Assembly (NCBI GenBank): GCA_900551155.1
Contig: URVA01000042.1
Location: forward strand, 1-10,833
Length of the DNA: 10,833 bases
Origin: an uncultured Eggerthella sp.
GTDB taxonomy: Bacteria; Actinomycetota; Coriobacteriia; Coriobacteriales; Eggerthellaceae
Direction: 5' to 3'
Program-made: the position numbers and the translations under genes
The notes under the pieces: model-generated
Told to the model about the DNA's origin: nothing
The model's input: the letters and a program-made list of their open reading frames with translations, nothing else
Databases searched by the model: none
Shown here: one piece after another, positions 1-6,172 of the stretch
Layout: each line of letters starts with the position of its first letter
How positions within the stretch are numbered: the first letter of the stretch is position 1

Positions 1-1
1 T

Positions 2-1573
2 GCACTTCCTTGGCCAATCATTTTTGCCGCAATCATTTCTTTATTCTTCTTAAAAGCGTTAGGTAATACATCGCTTAATGAAGCGAACGTAACGCACACT
101 ATTATGTCTGCTGGTTCAATGGTGGCAGGCGGTCTTGCATTCACTATTCCTGGTATTTGGATTTTGACAGGAGAAAATCCTGTTGAATGGTGGCAGATGC
201 TTATCGTGGCACTTGCAGGTACCATTTTGGGATTGGTGGTAACCGCTTTTATTCGCCGTCATTTTATTGAAGAAGCTCACCTGGAATTTCCTATTGGCGA
301 ATCTGCTGCACAAACCCTTATTGCAGGAGATTCGGGTGGAAAAACGGGCGCAAAGTTGTTTGGATCGCTTGGTATCGCAGGTCTGTATACGGCTCTTCGC
401 GACTGGTTTGCAGTATTGCCAGCAATGTTCTTTTCTAACGTAACCATTCCTGGTATTACGTTTGGTATCTACAATTCGCCCATGATGCTTGCTGTTGGTT
501 TCTTGGTCGGAACAGGTGCGGTAATTGCTTGGTTTGCGGGTGCGGTTTTTGCAAACTTTGGTCTTATCGTAGGTGGCAGCTCTCTTGGTATTTGGGATAT
601 TGCCACAGCGCAAGGTATTGTTTCTAGCCTTGGTATGGGTGTCATGATGGGTTGCGGTATTGGCGTTATCGTTAAAAACATTTTGCCTAAGCTACCCAGT
701 ATCGCTAAAGGCATGATTGGCTCTGGAAATAACAAAGGAATTTCTGGAAAGGCTATGGGTGGCGCTGTTGCGTTCATTCTGGCAGCGGTTGCACTGGTTA
801 TTTGCTTTACGCTGCAACTTGGCCCACTGCCAAGCATTATCGTAGTGCTTATGGTATGGATCGCCACAGCAATGAGCGCTCAGTCTGTTGGTCAAACAGG
901 CATCGATCCGATGGAAATCTTTGGTTTGATCGTATTGCTGTTCTGCGCAGCCATTGCTGATTTGCCAGCTATGCAGCTGTTCTTTATTGCAGGTATCGTG
1001 GCGGTTGCTTGTGGTCTTGCAGGCGATGTTATGAATGACTTCCATGCAGGATATGTGCTCCATACGAATCCTACTGCACAGTGGCTTGGTCAGGCATTTG
1101 GCGGCATTATTGGCGCAATAGTTGCAACGGTAGTTATGGTGCTGCTGGTTCAGGCTTATGGTCCAACGGCGTTTGGCACTCAAGGTAGTTTTGTTGCTGC
1201 TCAGGCATCGGTTGTAGCAACTATGATTTCTGGTATTCCGTCCATTCCTGCTTTCGTGATAGGCTTGGTAGCGGGTTTGATTCTTCACTGCGTGAAAGCA
1301 CCTGCCATGATGATTGGCCTTGGAATTTATTTGCCATTCTATATGTCTTTCACGGCATTTTTGGGCGCTATGGCAAAGGTTGTATATGACGCAATTACGA
1401 AAGCTCGTCGTCGCAAAAAGCAAGAAGAAGGTCTTGATGATGAAGGTGCGCAAGTCTTGAAAAAGAAGCAAGATGAATCGGGTCTTGTGGTGGCTTCAGG
1501 TCTTCTTGGTGGCGAAAGTATCGTTGGTGTTTTAGTGGCACTTTCGGCGGTTGTGATGGGTATGGGGGCATGA
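2..1573 (+). CDS. OPT family oligopeptide transporter (5' end outside window)
   Basis: The reading frame is open from base 2, so the gene starts upstream of the window; 523 residues are present, against a usual 630-700 for the family. The product is a polytopic inner-membrane transporter with many hydrophobic segments (Gly/Ala/Ile/Val-rich stretches through most of the length). The segment NVTHTIMSAGSMVAGGLAF, a conserved-looking cytosolic loop with EFPIGESAAQT further on, and HCVKAPAMMIGLGIYLPFYMS near the C-terminus are typical of OPT/YSL proteins, which take up oligopeptides or metal chelates with protons. A basic, charged loop (KARRRKKQEEG) precedes the last hydrophobic helix. The prokaryotic OPT branch is well known but its substrates are mostly unproven, so peptide uptake is inferred. 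The gene is followed at 1677 by a strong terminator, so it is the last gene of its transcript. Confidence 0.93.
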   Translation, partial: ALPWPIIFAAIISLFFLKALGNTSLNEANVTHTIMSAGSMVAGGLAFTIPGIWILTGENPVEWWQMLIVALAGTILGLVVTAFIRRHFIEEAHLEFPIGESAAQTLIAGDSGGKTGAKLFGSLGIAGLYTALRDWFAVLPAMFFSNVTIPGITFGIYNSPMMLAVGFLVGTGAVIAWFAGAVFANFGLIVGGSSLGIWDIATAQGIVSSLGMGVMMGCGIGVIVKNILPKLPSIAKGMIGSGNNKGISGKAMGGAVAFILAAVALVICFTLQLGPLPSIIVVLMVWIATAMSAQSVGQTGIDPMEIFGLIVLLFCAAIADLPAMQLFFIAGIVAVACGLAGDVMNDFHAGYVLHTNPTAQWLGQAFGGIIGAIVATVVMVLLVQAYGPTAFGTQGSFVAAQASVVATMISGIPSIPAFVIGLVAGLILHCVKAPAMMIGLGIYLPFYMSFTAFLGAMAKVVYDAITKARRRKKQEEGLDDEGAQVLKKKQDESGLVVASGLLGGESIVGVLVALSAVVMGMGA

Positions 1574-1676
1574 CGTTAGTTTGCGTTCGAGCTTAGTTCG
1601 CGCATGAGATTAGCTGTGTATGTTCGACCACAACTGTGCGTACCCAGATGTAACTATGTATATTCGGCGGTAATCA

Positions 1677-1712
1677 AAAAGCCCCAGATTCTTCAATGAA
1701 TCTGGGGCTTTT
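1677..1712. terminator. Bidirectional rho-independent terminator
   Basis: A perfect 15-bp inverted repeat, AAAAGCCCCAGATTC (1677-1691) and its complement at 1698-1712, encloses a 6-nt loop. The stem core is GCCCCAGATTC and the arms end in A4/T4, so a U-run follows the hairpin on either strand. It lies about 100 bp after the OPT gene stop and 75 bp after the stop of the convergent small gene, so it can end both transcripts. Confidence 0.92.
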
Positions 1713-1787
1713 GTTTTGAATTGAATGTGTAGGCGAAAATCAAAAAATCGAAAACTTTTAATCCGATTTCAGTTCCTTGACTTTTCT

Positions 1788-2156
1788 CTACAGTTCTACA
1801 CGACCAAACTTTGCAAGGATTTCTGTTGCTGCAGTGCAGGATGGGCAATCGCACCATTTTGCACCAGCTTCCTTACGCTTGTGCTGATCGGCAAGACGCT
1901 TTGCGGCATCTTCTTCGCCAAATATTTCTTTAGCGGGTCCTTCAAGGAAAGCGATTACACCATCAATGGTTGTAGGGCGTCCTTCTAAGATATCAAGAAG
2001 GGTGGTGGTTGCTTTCTCAACCGCAGCATCGCTATTGTCGGTAGCAACTGCTTCTTTCCACGCGAGTGCAGCATCTTTCGTAACTTGAGTGCTGGTGTCT
2101 GCAGTGGACAGAATATCAACGCGTTCGGCAATGTAGTCCATAAGTTCTTTTTCCAT
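1788..2156 (-). CDS. Small conserved protein with C-terminal CDCPSC motif
   Basis: A 122-residue soluble, mostly helical, acidic protein. Its N-terminal two thirds (MEKELMDYIAERVDILS..., then IDGVIAFLEG) look helical, and the C-terminus carries Cys102, Cys104 and Cys107 in WCDCPSC, a possible metal or redox site. I recall similar 110-125-residue proteins in anaerobic Firmicutes and Coriobacteriia, often labelled 'heat-shock protein Hsp90-like' without resemblance to true Hsp90; that label should not be read as a function. The ATG at 2156 has a GAAGG ribosome-binding site about 6 nt upstream; an alternative Met is residue 6. It is divergent from the TipA-like gene, shares its 190-bp upstream region, and ends near the bidirectional terminator at 1677-1712. 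Function unknown. Confidence 0.8.
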   Translation of the reverse strand: MEKELMDYIAERVDILSTADTSTQVTKDAALAWKEAVATDNSDAAVEKATTTLLDILEGRPTTIDGVIAFLEGPAKEIFGEEDAAKRLADQHKRKEAGAKWCDCPSCTAATEILAKFGRVEL

Positions 2157-2184
2157 GAGAGACCTTCGTTTTTAAATAGGGGCG

Positions 2185-2240
2185 TTTGGAATAGTAAGTA
2201 TTCGAAATGTTAGGCATTTGGAATACTAATTTCTTACTAT
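2185..2240. repeat. Nested direct and inverted repeats upstream of the small CDCPSC gene
   Basis: Two copies of TTTGGAATA(G/C)TAA lie at 2185-2197 and 2217-2229, 32 bp apart (about three helical turns). Overlapping them is a hairpin-forming inverted repeat, AGTATTCGAAATG (2197-2209) against CATTTGGAATACT (2215-2227), 13 positions with one mismatch and a 5-nt loop. An outer perfect pair, ATAGTAAG (2191-2198) and CTTACTAT (2233-2240), encloses part of it. The region is A/T-rich and sits 30-85 bp before the minus-strand start at 2156, so it may be an operator array or the structured leader of that gene. No assigned regulator. Confidence 0.5.
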
Positions 2241-2251
2241 CGAAATTGTAC

Positions 2252-2275
2252 TGTCAAAAAGTGTTATTGTTGACA
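2252..2275. promoter_or_regulatory. Dyad TGTCAA-N12-TTGACA between divergent genes
   Basis: A perfect 6-bp inverted repeat with 12-bp spacing. Each arm is a consensus -35 hexamer (TTGACA) for one strand, but neither is followed at 16-18 bp by a convincing -10 box. It may be a binding site, or part of weak divergent promoters for the gene at 2156 (minus) and the gene at 2347 (plus). Confidence 0.3.
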
Positions 2276-2298
2276 AACTTTTGATTGATTTAAGGTAC

Positions 2299-2329
2299 TT
2301 GACCTTTCCGTAGCGTCAACCTTCACAAT
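2299..2329 (+). promoter_or_regulatory. MerR-type promoter with 19-bp spacer upstream of the TipA-like gene
   Basis: A -35 box TTGACC (2299-2304) and a -10-like CACAAT (2324-2329, 4 of 6 to consensus) are separated by exactly 19 bp. The elongated spacer is the hallmark of promoters activated by MerR-family proteins, which untwist the DNA. A dyad TTGAC-N10-GTCAA (2299-2319) lies over the -35 box and spacer, where such regulators bind. Predicted transcription starts near 2336, almost at the ribosome-binding site AGGAGG (2336-2341). The arrangement implies autoactivation by the gene's own full-length product, as known for tipA. Confidence 0.65.
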
Positions 2330-2346
2330 GCCACCAGGAGGTGTTT

Positions 2347-3120
2347 ATGGAACAAGAAATGCGTTTCTATAGCATTGGCGATATGGCAAAACTATCTGGA
2401 GTGAGTACGCGAACATTACGTTATTACGAAAGCGAAGAGCTTTTTAAACCAAAGCGTAATGAGGCAAATTATTAAGTGTATAACGAAAACGATGCAAAGC
2501 AATTAGCGCAAATACTTGCAATGCGTACTTGTGGTCTTTCTATAGCTGACATCAAAGGTATATTCGATAATTCTGGTAGTAGCTTATCCATTGCTCTCGA
2601 AAAACATCTTCAACATTTATTTGAGCAGAAAACACAGATAGAAGCTTTAATTGTCCGTTCTGAAGAGGCAATTAAGGCAATTGAGAGGATTTCGAATATG
2701 GAGTCAAAAAAAGCATTTGAAGAATTAAAAAAACAAGCGATTTTCGAAAATGAAAAAGAGTACGGACATGAAGCGCGTGCGCTCTATGGTGACGAAGTAA
2801 TCGATGCGGCAAATGAACATCTTGAGGGTTTGTCTGAGGATGAGTGGGATGAAAAGCAAGCACTAGAAGAGCAAATAAAATCTCAACTTCAAAACGCTAT
2901 GAAGATAGGGGATCCAAAAAGCACTGAGGCTAGGGAGCTTGCGCAAATGCATGCACGATGGATTTGCTTGCATTGGGGAGAAAACGCTTACAGTCGTGAA
3001 GTTCATTTGGGGTTAGCAAAAATGTATGCAGCGGATAAGCGTTTTATCGATTATTACGACCGTGCTGCGGGAAAGGGTGCAACAGAGTTTTTGGTAAAAG
3101 CACTCGAGGAGAATATCTAA
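2347..3120 (+). pseudogene. TipA-like MerR-family regulator interrupted by in-frame TAA at 2473-2475
   Basis: The frame from ATG 2347 (AGGAGG 5 nt upstream) encodes a MerR helix-turn-helix (YSIGDMAKLSGVSTRTLRYYE, residues 7-28), then reaches TAA at codon 43 and continues open in the same frame to 3120. With the stop counted as one residue the protein would be 257 residues, close to Streptomyces TipAL at about 253. Family members usually have Arg or Lys where the stop is (NYRVY; here NY-stop-VY), inside the wing region of the DNA-binding domain. After it come a helical linker with coiled-coil character (about residues 60-120) and a TipAS drug-binding domain ending in HLGLAKMYAADKRFIDYYD. As read, only a 42-residue N-terminal fragment is made from this start. 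A sequencing error, a true nonsense allele, or readthrough would all fit. The MerR-type promoter upstream appears intact. Confidence 0.75.
2476..3120 (+). CDS. TipAS-type small-molecule-binding part of the interrupted regulator
   Basis: Up to 214 residues can be made if translation restarts at GTG 2476, which directly follows the TAA; only a distant GAGG at 2461-2464 supports this start. A better internal start is ATG 2698, with GAGAGG at 2683-2688, giving 140 residues (MESKKAFEELKKQ...). That matches TipAS, the 144-residue product that Streptomyces tipA makes from an internal start and that binds thiopeptide antibiotics. Family features seen include YGHEARALYGDE, the WDEKQALEEQ helix, GDPKSTEARELAQMHARW and MYAADKRFIDYYDRAAGKGATEFL. 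Without the helix-turn-helix the product cannot act as a MerR activator but could still bind and sequester a ligand. The drug-binding role is inferred from the family; the ligand is unknown. Confidence 0.65.
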   Translation: MYNENDAKQLAQILAMRTCGLSIADIKGIFDNSGSSLSIALEKHLQHLFEQKTQIEALIVRSEEAIKAIERISNMESKKAFEELKKQAIFENEKEYGHEARALYGDEVIDAANEHLEGLSEDEWDEKQALEEQIKSQLQNAMKIGDPKSTEARELAQMHARWICLHWGENAYSREVHLGLAKMYAADKRFIDYYDRAAGKGATEFLVKALEENI

Positions 3121-3144
3121 AGAGACTCTCAGAATAGACAAATG

Positions 3145-3183
3145 TCCATTACTCAAGCAACAATCTGTTGCTTGAGTAATGGA
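3145..3183. repeat. Perfect 18-bp palindrome with 3-nt loop
   Basis: TCCATTACTCAAGCAACA (3145-3162), loop ATC (3163-3165), and the exact complement at 3166-3183. The tract after the right arm is GGAAAAAACC, not T-rich, so it is not a normal terminator for plus-strand transcription; on the minus strand the following tract is only moderately T-rich. It lies 24 bp after the TipA-like gene and 55 bp before the XRE gene start, and the right arm runs into a GGAGG (3181-3185) that has no start codon at usable distance. It may be an RNA-stabilising hairpin, an attenuator, an operator or a mobile-element remnant. Confidence 0.85.
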
Positions 3184-3237
3184 GGAAAAAACCGAATACT
3201 ATTCATATCGAATAGCTCTAATCTCTTAGGACAAAAA

Positions 3238-3690
3238 ATGGCAGTAAAAGACGTTCTTCCTCTTCTGCGAAAAGAACGAGGTATCACACAAGAGGATCTT
3301 GCAAAGAAATTATTTATTACTCGTCAGGCAATCAGTCGTTGGGAAACGGGAGAAACTACGCCTGGGATTGATATGACAAAGCTTATTGCTCGTGAACTTG
3401 ATGTTCCTATAACTGATTTGCTCGAGATGCCGGAAAATTATTGTCAAAGTTGTGGAATGATGTTTACGGGCCCCAACCAGCATGGGCACGAACTTGATGG
3501 TTCAGAAAATGAAGATTACTGTCGTTGGTGTTATGAACATGGTAAGTATACCTACGAAACAACCATGGAAGATATGATCGAAGAGTGCGCATCTCGTATG
3601 GCTGAATACATGGGATGGACTGTTGATGAAAGCGCTTCTCTGCTTGGAGCAGTACTTCCAACTTTGGAACGTTGGAAACAACAGCCTTAA
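3238..3690 (+). CDS. XRE-family helix-turn-helix regulator with C-terminal zinc ribbon
   Basis: A 150-residue protein in two parts. Residues 5-62 are an XRE/Cro-type helix-turn-helix (LRKERGITQEDLAKKLFITRQ, then AISRWETGETTPG). Residues 67-118 resemble the 'putative zinc ribbon' family (Pfam Zn_ribbon_2, PF12674): Cys69 and Cys72 in YCQSCGMMF, Cys95 and Cys98 in YCRWCYEHGKY, and the following TMEDMIEECASRMAEYMG helix. Start ATG 3238 is preferred (TTAGGAC about 7 nt upstream; HTH begins at once). A start at 3142 would place the palindrome at 3145-3183 inside the coding region and add 32 residues with no family counterpart. It is a probable DNA-binding regulator of this cluster, possibly metal-responsive or redox-responsive through the ribbon; that response is inference. 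The GyrI-like gene follows 85 bp downstream. Confidence 0.88.
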   Translation: MAVKDVLPLLRKERGITQEDLAKKLFITRQAISRWETGETTPGIDMTKLIARELDVPITDLLEMPENYCQSCGMMFTGPNQHGHELDGSENEDYCRWCYEHGKYTYETTMEDMIEECASRMAEYMGWTVDESASLLGAVLPTLERWKQQP

Positions 3691-3775
3691 TATAGTGTGA
3701 CGTAGAGAAGTGCAGCAAGTATATTCTTGATAATATATAGTCATTGATTAACCTCGAAACGAACAGGGAATACTC

Positions 3776-4516
3776 ATGGCATATGACTTTAAGAAAGAAT
3801 ACAAGGACTTATATTTGCCGAAACAAAAGCCTATGTTCATCGATGTTCCAGCAATGACTTTTGTTGCTGTTGCGGGTGCAGGTAACCCTAATAAAGAGGG
3901 CGGTGCTTATCAGCAAGCAATGGGTTTACTTTACGGGTTTTCATACGCCGTGAAAATGTCCAAGATGGGTAGCTGGCAGCCAGATGGTTATTTTGATTAT
4001 GTAGTCCCACCATTGGAAGGCTTGTGGTGGGCAGGTGCTGGTTCGTTTGATGGTGCGTCAATCGTGGATAAAAATGCGCTCTCATGGGTTTCTCTTATTC
4101 GTCAGCCTGATTTTGTTACGCGTGAAGTCTTTGATCGAATTTGTGAACAGCTTTCAGTAAAAAAGCCAGAGCTTTCTGCTGATTTGGAATTGGGTAAGCT
4201 TAGATTCTTACGTTTTTCGGAAGGCAAGTGCGCTCAAATAATGCATAAAGGATCTTATGATGACGAGCCTGAAACAATTGCAAAGCTTTCTGAGTTTATT
4301 GCATCAGAAGGAATGCAAACTGATATTGCGGAAGGTGGAGAATCGCCTGTGGGTCATAATGCATTTTGCGAGTTTGACACTGAAACTATCTTAGGAGCTC
4401 TCGATGTGGATGGAGACTGCCCGACGATTCGATTGCATCACGAAATATATCTAGGAGATCCTCGTCGTACAAAGCCAGAGAATTTAAAAACAGTGATACG
4501 CCATCCGATTAAGTAG
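3776..4516 (+). CDS. GyrI-like small-molecule-binding domain protein
   Basis: A 246-residue soluble protein of the GyrI-like/SAV2435 type (GyrI-like domain, PF06445). Diagnostic stretches are FKKEYKDLYLPKQKP (5-19), FIDVPAMTFVAVAGAGNPN (21-39), GYFDYVVPPLEGLWW (71-85), the MHKGSYDDEPETI motif (156-168) and the C-terminal HHEIYLGDPRRTKPENLKT (221-239). The family binds hydrophobic or cyclic compounds, and some members have been reported to hydrolyse cyclopropanoid DNA-alkylating toxins; whether this one is an enzyme or a sequestering protein cannot be told. Compared with the roughly 205-210 residues I expect, it seems to carry an extra stretch of about 30 residues near 184-216, rich in acidic residues and Gly. 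Start ATG 3776 has GGGA 6 nt upstream. It lies between the XRE/zinc-ribbon gene and the YjbR gene, all on the same strand. Confidence 0.88.
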   Translation: MAYDFKKEYKDLYLPKQKPMFIDVPAMTFVAVAGAGNPNKEGGAYQQAMGLLYGFSYAVKMSKMGSWQPDGYFDYVVPPLEGLWWAGAGSFDGASIVDKNALSWVSLIRQPDFVTREVFDRICEQLSVKKPELSADLELGKLRFLRFSEGKCAQIMHKGSYDDEPETIAKLSEFIASEGMQTDIAEGGESPVGHNAFCEFDTETILGALDVDGDCPTIRLHHEIYLGDPRRTKPENLKTVIRHPIK

Positions 4517-4571
4517 GCTTTTGCTTTTTTTGAATGCGTATTCAGAAACAAAGTTGGGAAGGGATGTTTAA

Positions 4572-4955
4572 ATGAACCTATCCAAAATCGATGAAAGGCT
4601 ACTTTCTTATTCAGGAGCTACCAAAGCTTTTCACGAAAAGTGGGGCTGGATGGTTTATTGGGTTGGCGGTAAACAGTTTGCTTGTGAGTTCCAGGCTAAA
4701 ACCACTGCTAAACTACCTTATGCGGGAAAGCATCTTCTTTCTTTGAAATGTGATCCCGAAAGAATAATTGAGTTGCGATCCGAATATCCTGAATCTATTT
4801 TTCCTGGTTATTATTCAGATGGACGAACATGGATATCTATTGATTTAGACACGGATCTTCCTGAAGATATTGTTTTTGATTTATGTAAAAGAGGTTATGA
4901 GTTAGTGTTTGCGACATTGCCCAAGAAAGTGCAAAACGAGTTAATGTCTATCTAG
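4572..4955 (+). CDS. YjbR/MmcQ family protein
   Basis: A 127-residue protein of the YjbR/MmcQ family (PF04237, CyaY-like fold). Seen are GKQFACEF (33-40), the LKCDPERIIELRSEYP segment (58-73), PGYYSDGRTWISIDLD (78-93) and the closing LCKRGYELVFATLPKK (104-119), which match the family's pattern of conserved blocks and its usual length of 110-130. The family is often annotated as DNA-binding or as part of compound-resistance loci, but its biochemical role is poorly defined. The start at 4572 is supported by GGGAAGGG about 9 nt upstream. It is 55 bp after the GyrI-like gene and probably cotranscribed. Its TAG stop overlaps that of the convergent ankyrin gene within CTAG at 4952-4955. Confidence 0.88.
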   Translation: MNLSKIDERLLSYSGATKAFHEKWGWMVYWVGGKQFACEFQAKTTAKLPYAGKHLLSLKCDPERIIELRSEYPESIFPGYYSDGRTWISIDLDTDLPEDIVFDLCKRGYELVFATLPKKVQNELMSI

Positions 4956-5689
4956 TCATCATCCAATGCTTTATTCATTTCGGTAAGTGCGCTTTCTTTT
5001 TCCTTTTCGGTTATTTCGTTGTCATCTGCTAATTCGTCTAAAGTTTCGCGGTAATAATCATACGGCGTAAGTCCTGTTTCATCTTGGATCGAAGGGTCTG
5101 CGCCATATGTGATAAGCACATTCACCATTTCAGGTGAAGAATAATGCGTTGAGGTTGCCATAATAAGCGCATATTCGGAGTCAGTTACATTTCCGTCTAT
5201 GTCGTAGTCGATAAGTGGTTCGTTTAGATCAATCGCTAAATCCTTTTCTTGCGCATCAGCAAGGATGGTTTCAGCGCATTCAGCATCTCCGTAAATGATT
5301 GCCAATCTCAGTAGGTTTCGATAAGACTGTTGGCCTTCCAGTTCTAGATTCAAATCGTTTGAGTCTAGCGCTTGTGCTAAACGATCTGCGTCGTGCGATA
5401 CGACTGCATTTGAGCAGTCGTTATAGTTGGTGGTCGTGCTTGATTGGTAGGTAGGAATAATTACTGATGCGGTTATAGGGATTATCACTAGCAGACTTAG
5501 GACGAACAAAACAATAGGGACCGCAATTAGACCACCAAGCTTTTTGCCTTGTCGATGCCGTGATGGTGTGCGCAGTGCAAAAACAATAGTGACAATAATG
5601 GCGGCTATAAACATTGCCGCTGCAACAAGGAAGGCGAGAGCGAAAAAGCCCATTGTGGCTAAAAGTACGAGCACGCTAATTCCGCCCAT
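4952..5689 (-). CDS. Membrane-anchored ankyrin-repeat protein
   Basis: A 245-residue protein. Two long hydrophobic segments (about 5-39 and 51-79) flank a short basic loop (RTPSRHRQGKK, 40-50), then a soluble acidic domain follows. Ankyrin features are visible in the soluble part: YRNLLRLAIIYGDAECAETILADA (123-146), EYALIMATSTHYSSPEMVNVLITYGADPSIQDETGLTPYDYY across 172-213, and a weaker first repeat near 92-120. The basic loop suggests, by the positive-inside rule, that the loop is cytoplasmic and the ankyrin domain is outside the membrane; this is inference. ATG 5689 has a clear AAGGAGA 5 nt upstream. It lies 48 bp after the GNAT gene on the same strand, so cotranscription is likely. Partner and role are unknown. 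Confidence 0.85.
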   Translation of the reverse strand: MGGISVLVLLATMGFFALAFLVAAAMFIAAIIVTIVFALRTPSRHRQGKKLGGLIAVPIVLFVLSLLVIIPITASVIIPTYQSSTTTNYNDCSNAVVSHDADRLAQALDSNDLNLELEGQQSYRNLLRLAIIYGDAECAETILADAQEKDLAIDLNEPLIDYDIDGNVTDSEYALIMATSTHYSSPEMVNVLITYGADPSIQDETGLTPYDYYRETLDELADDNEITEKEKESALTEMNKALDDD

Positions 5690-5737
5690 AGAGTCTCCTT
5701 ACATCACTTTTGACTGATTATAAAAGAGTGTGAACGT

Positions 5738-6172
5738 TTAAGAGCAGTTCCAGTGCATTTCGTATTCAATTGCGCCTGTGGCTTCATCAAGATTTTCCGA
5801 ATATACGGCAAAACCTTCGCGAAGGTAAAAGGATACGGCGCGTTCGTTTTGCTTGTAAACATGCAGGCTAAGATGCTGTTTTTGTTGTTTTACGAAATCG
5901 AGCAATTGCTTACCAATACCTTTGGAACGAGCGTCTTCTCTAATGAAAAGTCCCGCAATATAGTTATCTTGTAGTCCAATAAATCCAGCGATACTGTTAC
6001 TCTCTGTGACGTTTTCATAAACGTACACTTCAGCTTCAGAAATAAGCGAGCGTACTAAGTCGTAGTTATGTGTCCAGTAGCGTTCTGGGATGAATTCATG
6101 GGCTTGGATATTACCTTCAAGCCAAATATCCATAATGGAATCTATATCTTCAGCGGAGAATATGCGGATCAC
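5738..6172 (-). CDS. GNAT family N-acetyltransferase (YjaB-like)
   Basis: A 144-residue acetyltransferase that would use acetyl-CoA. The motif A loop that binds the CoA pyrophosphate is FIREDARSKGIGKQLL (77-91; R-S-K-G-I-G), and motif B is NERAVSFYLREGF (109-121). The N-terminal IRIFSAEDIDSIMDIWLEGN and the HEFIPERYW segment resemble E. coli YjaB-type proteins. GTG at 6172 is chosen as start because AAAGGG ends 6 nt upstream; the in-frame TTG at 6178 would touch that ribosome-binding site with no spacing. The substrate is unknown. The ankyrin gene follows on the same strand 48 bp downstream with no terminator between, so the two may form an operon. Confidence 0.88.
   Translation of the reverse strand: MIRIFSAEDIDSIMDIWLEGNIQAHEFIPERYWTHNYDLVRSLISEAEVYVYENVTESNSIAGFIGLQDNYIAGLFIREDARSKGIGKQLLDFVKQQKQHLSLHVYKQNERAVSFYLREGFAVYSENLDEATGAIEYEMHWNCS

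Noticed and set aside
692..1471. A 259-codon open frame on the minus strand inside the OPT transporter gene
   Set aside because: Its product is rich in Cys, His, Asn and Arg with no recognisable domain, and it is fully antisense to a clear transporter. The other antisense frames in that gene (116-613, 469-867) are rejected for the same reason.
3142..3237. Start of the XRE/zinc-ribbon gene at 3142
   Set aside because: It would make the perfect palindrome coding and lacks a ribosome-binding site; ATG 3238 begins the helix-turn-helix directly.
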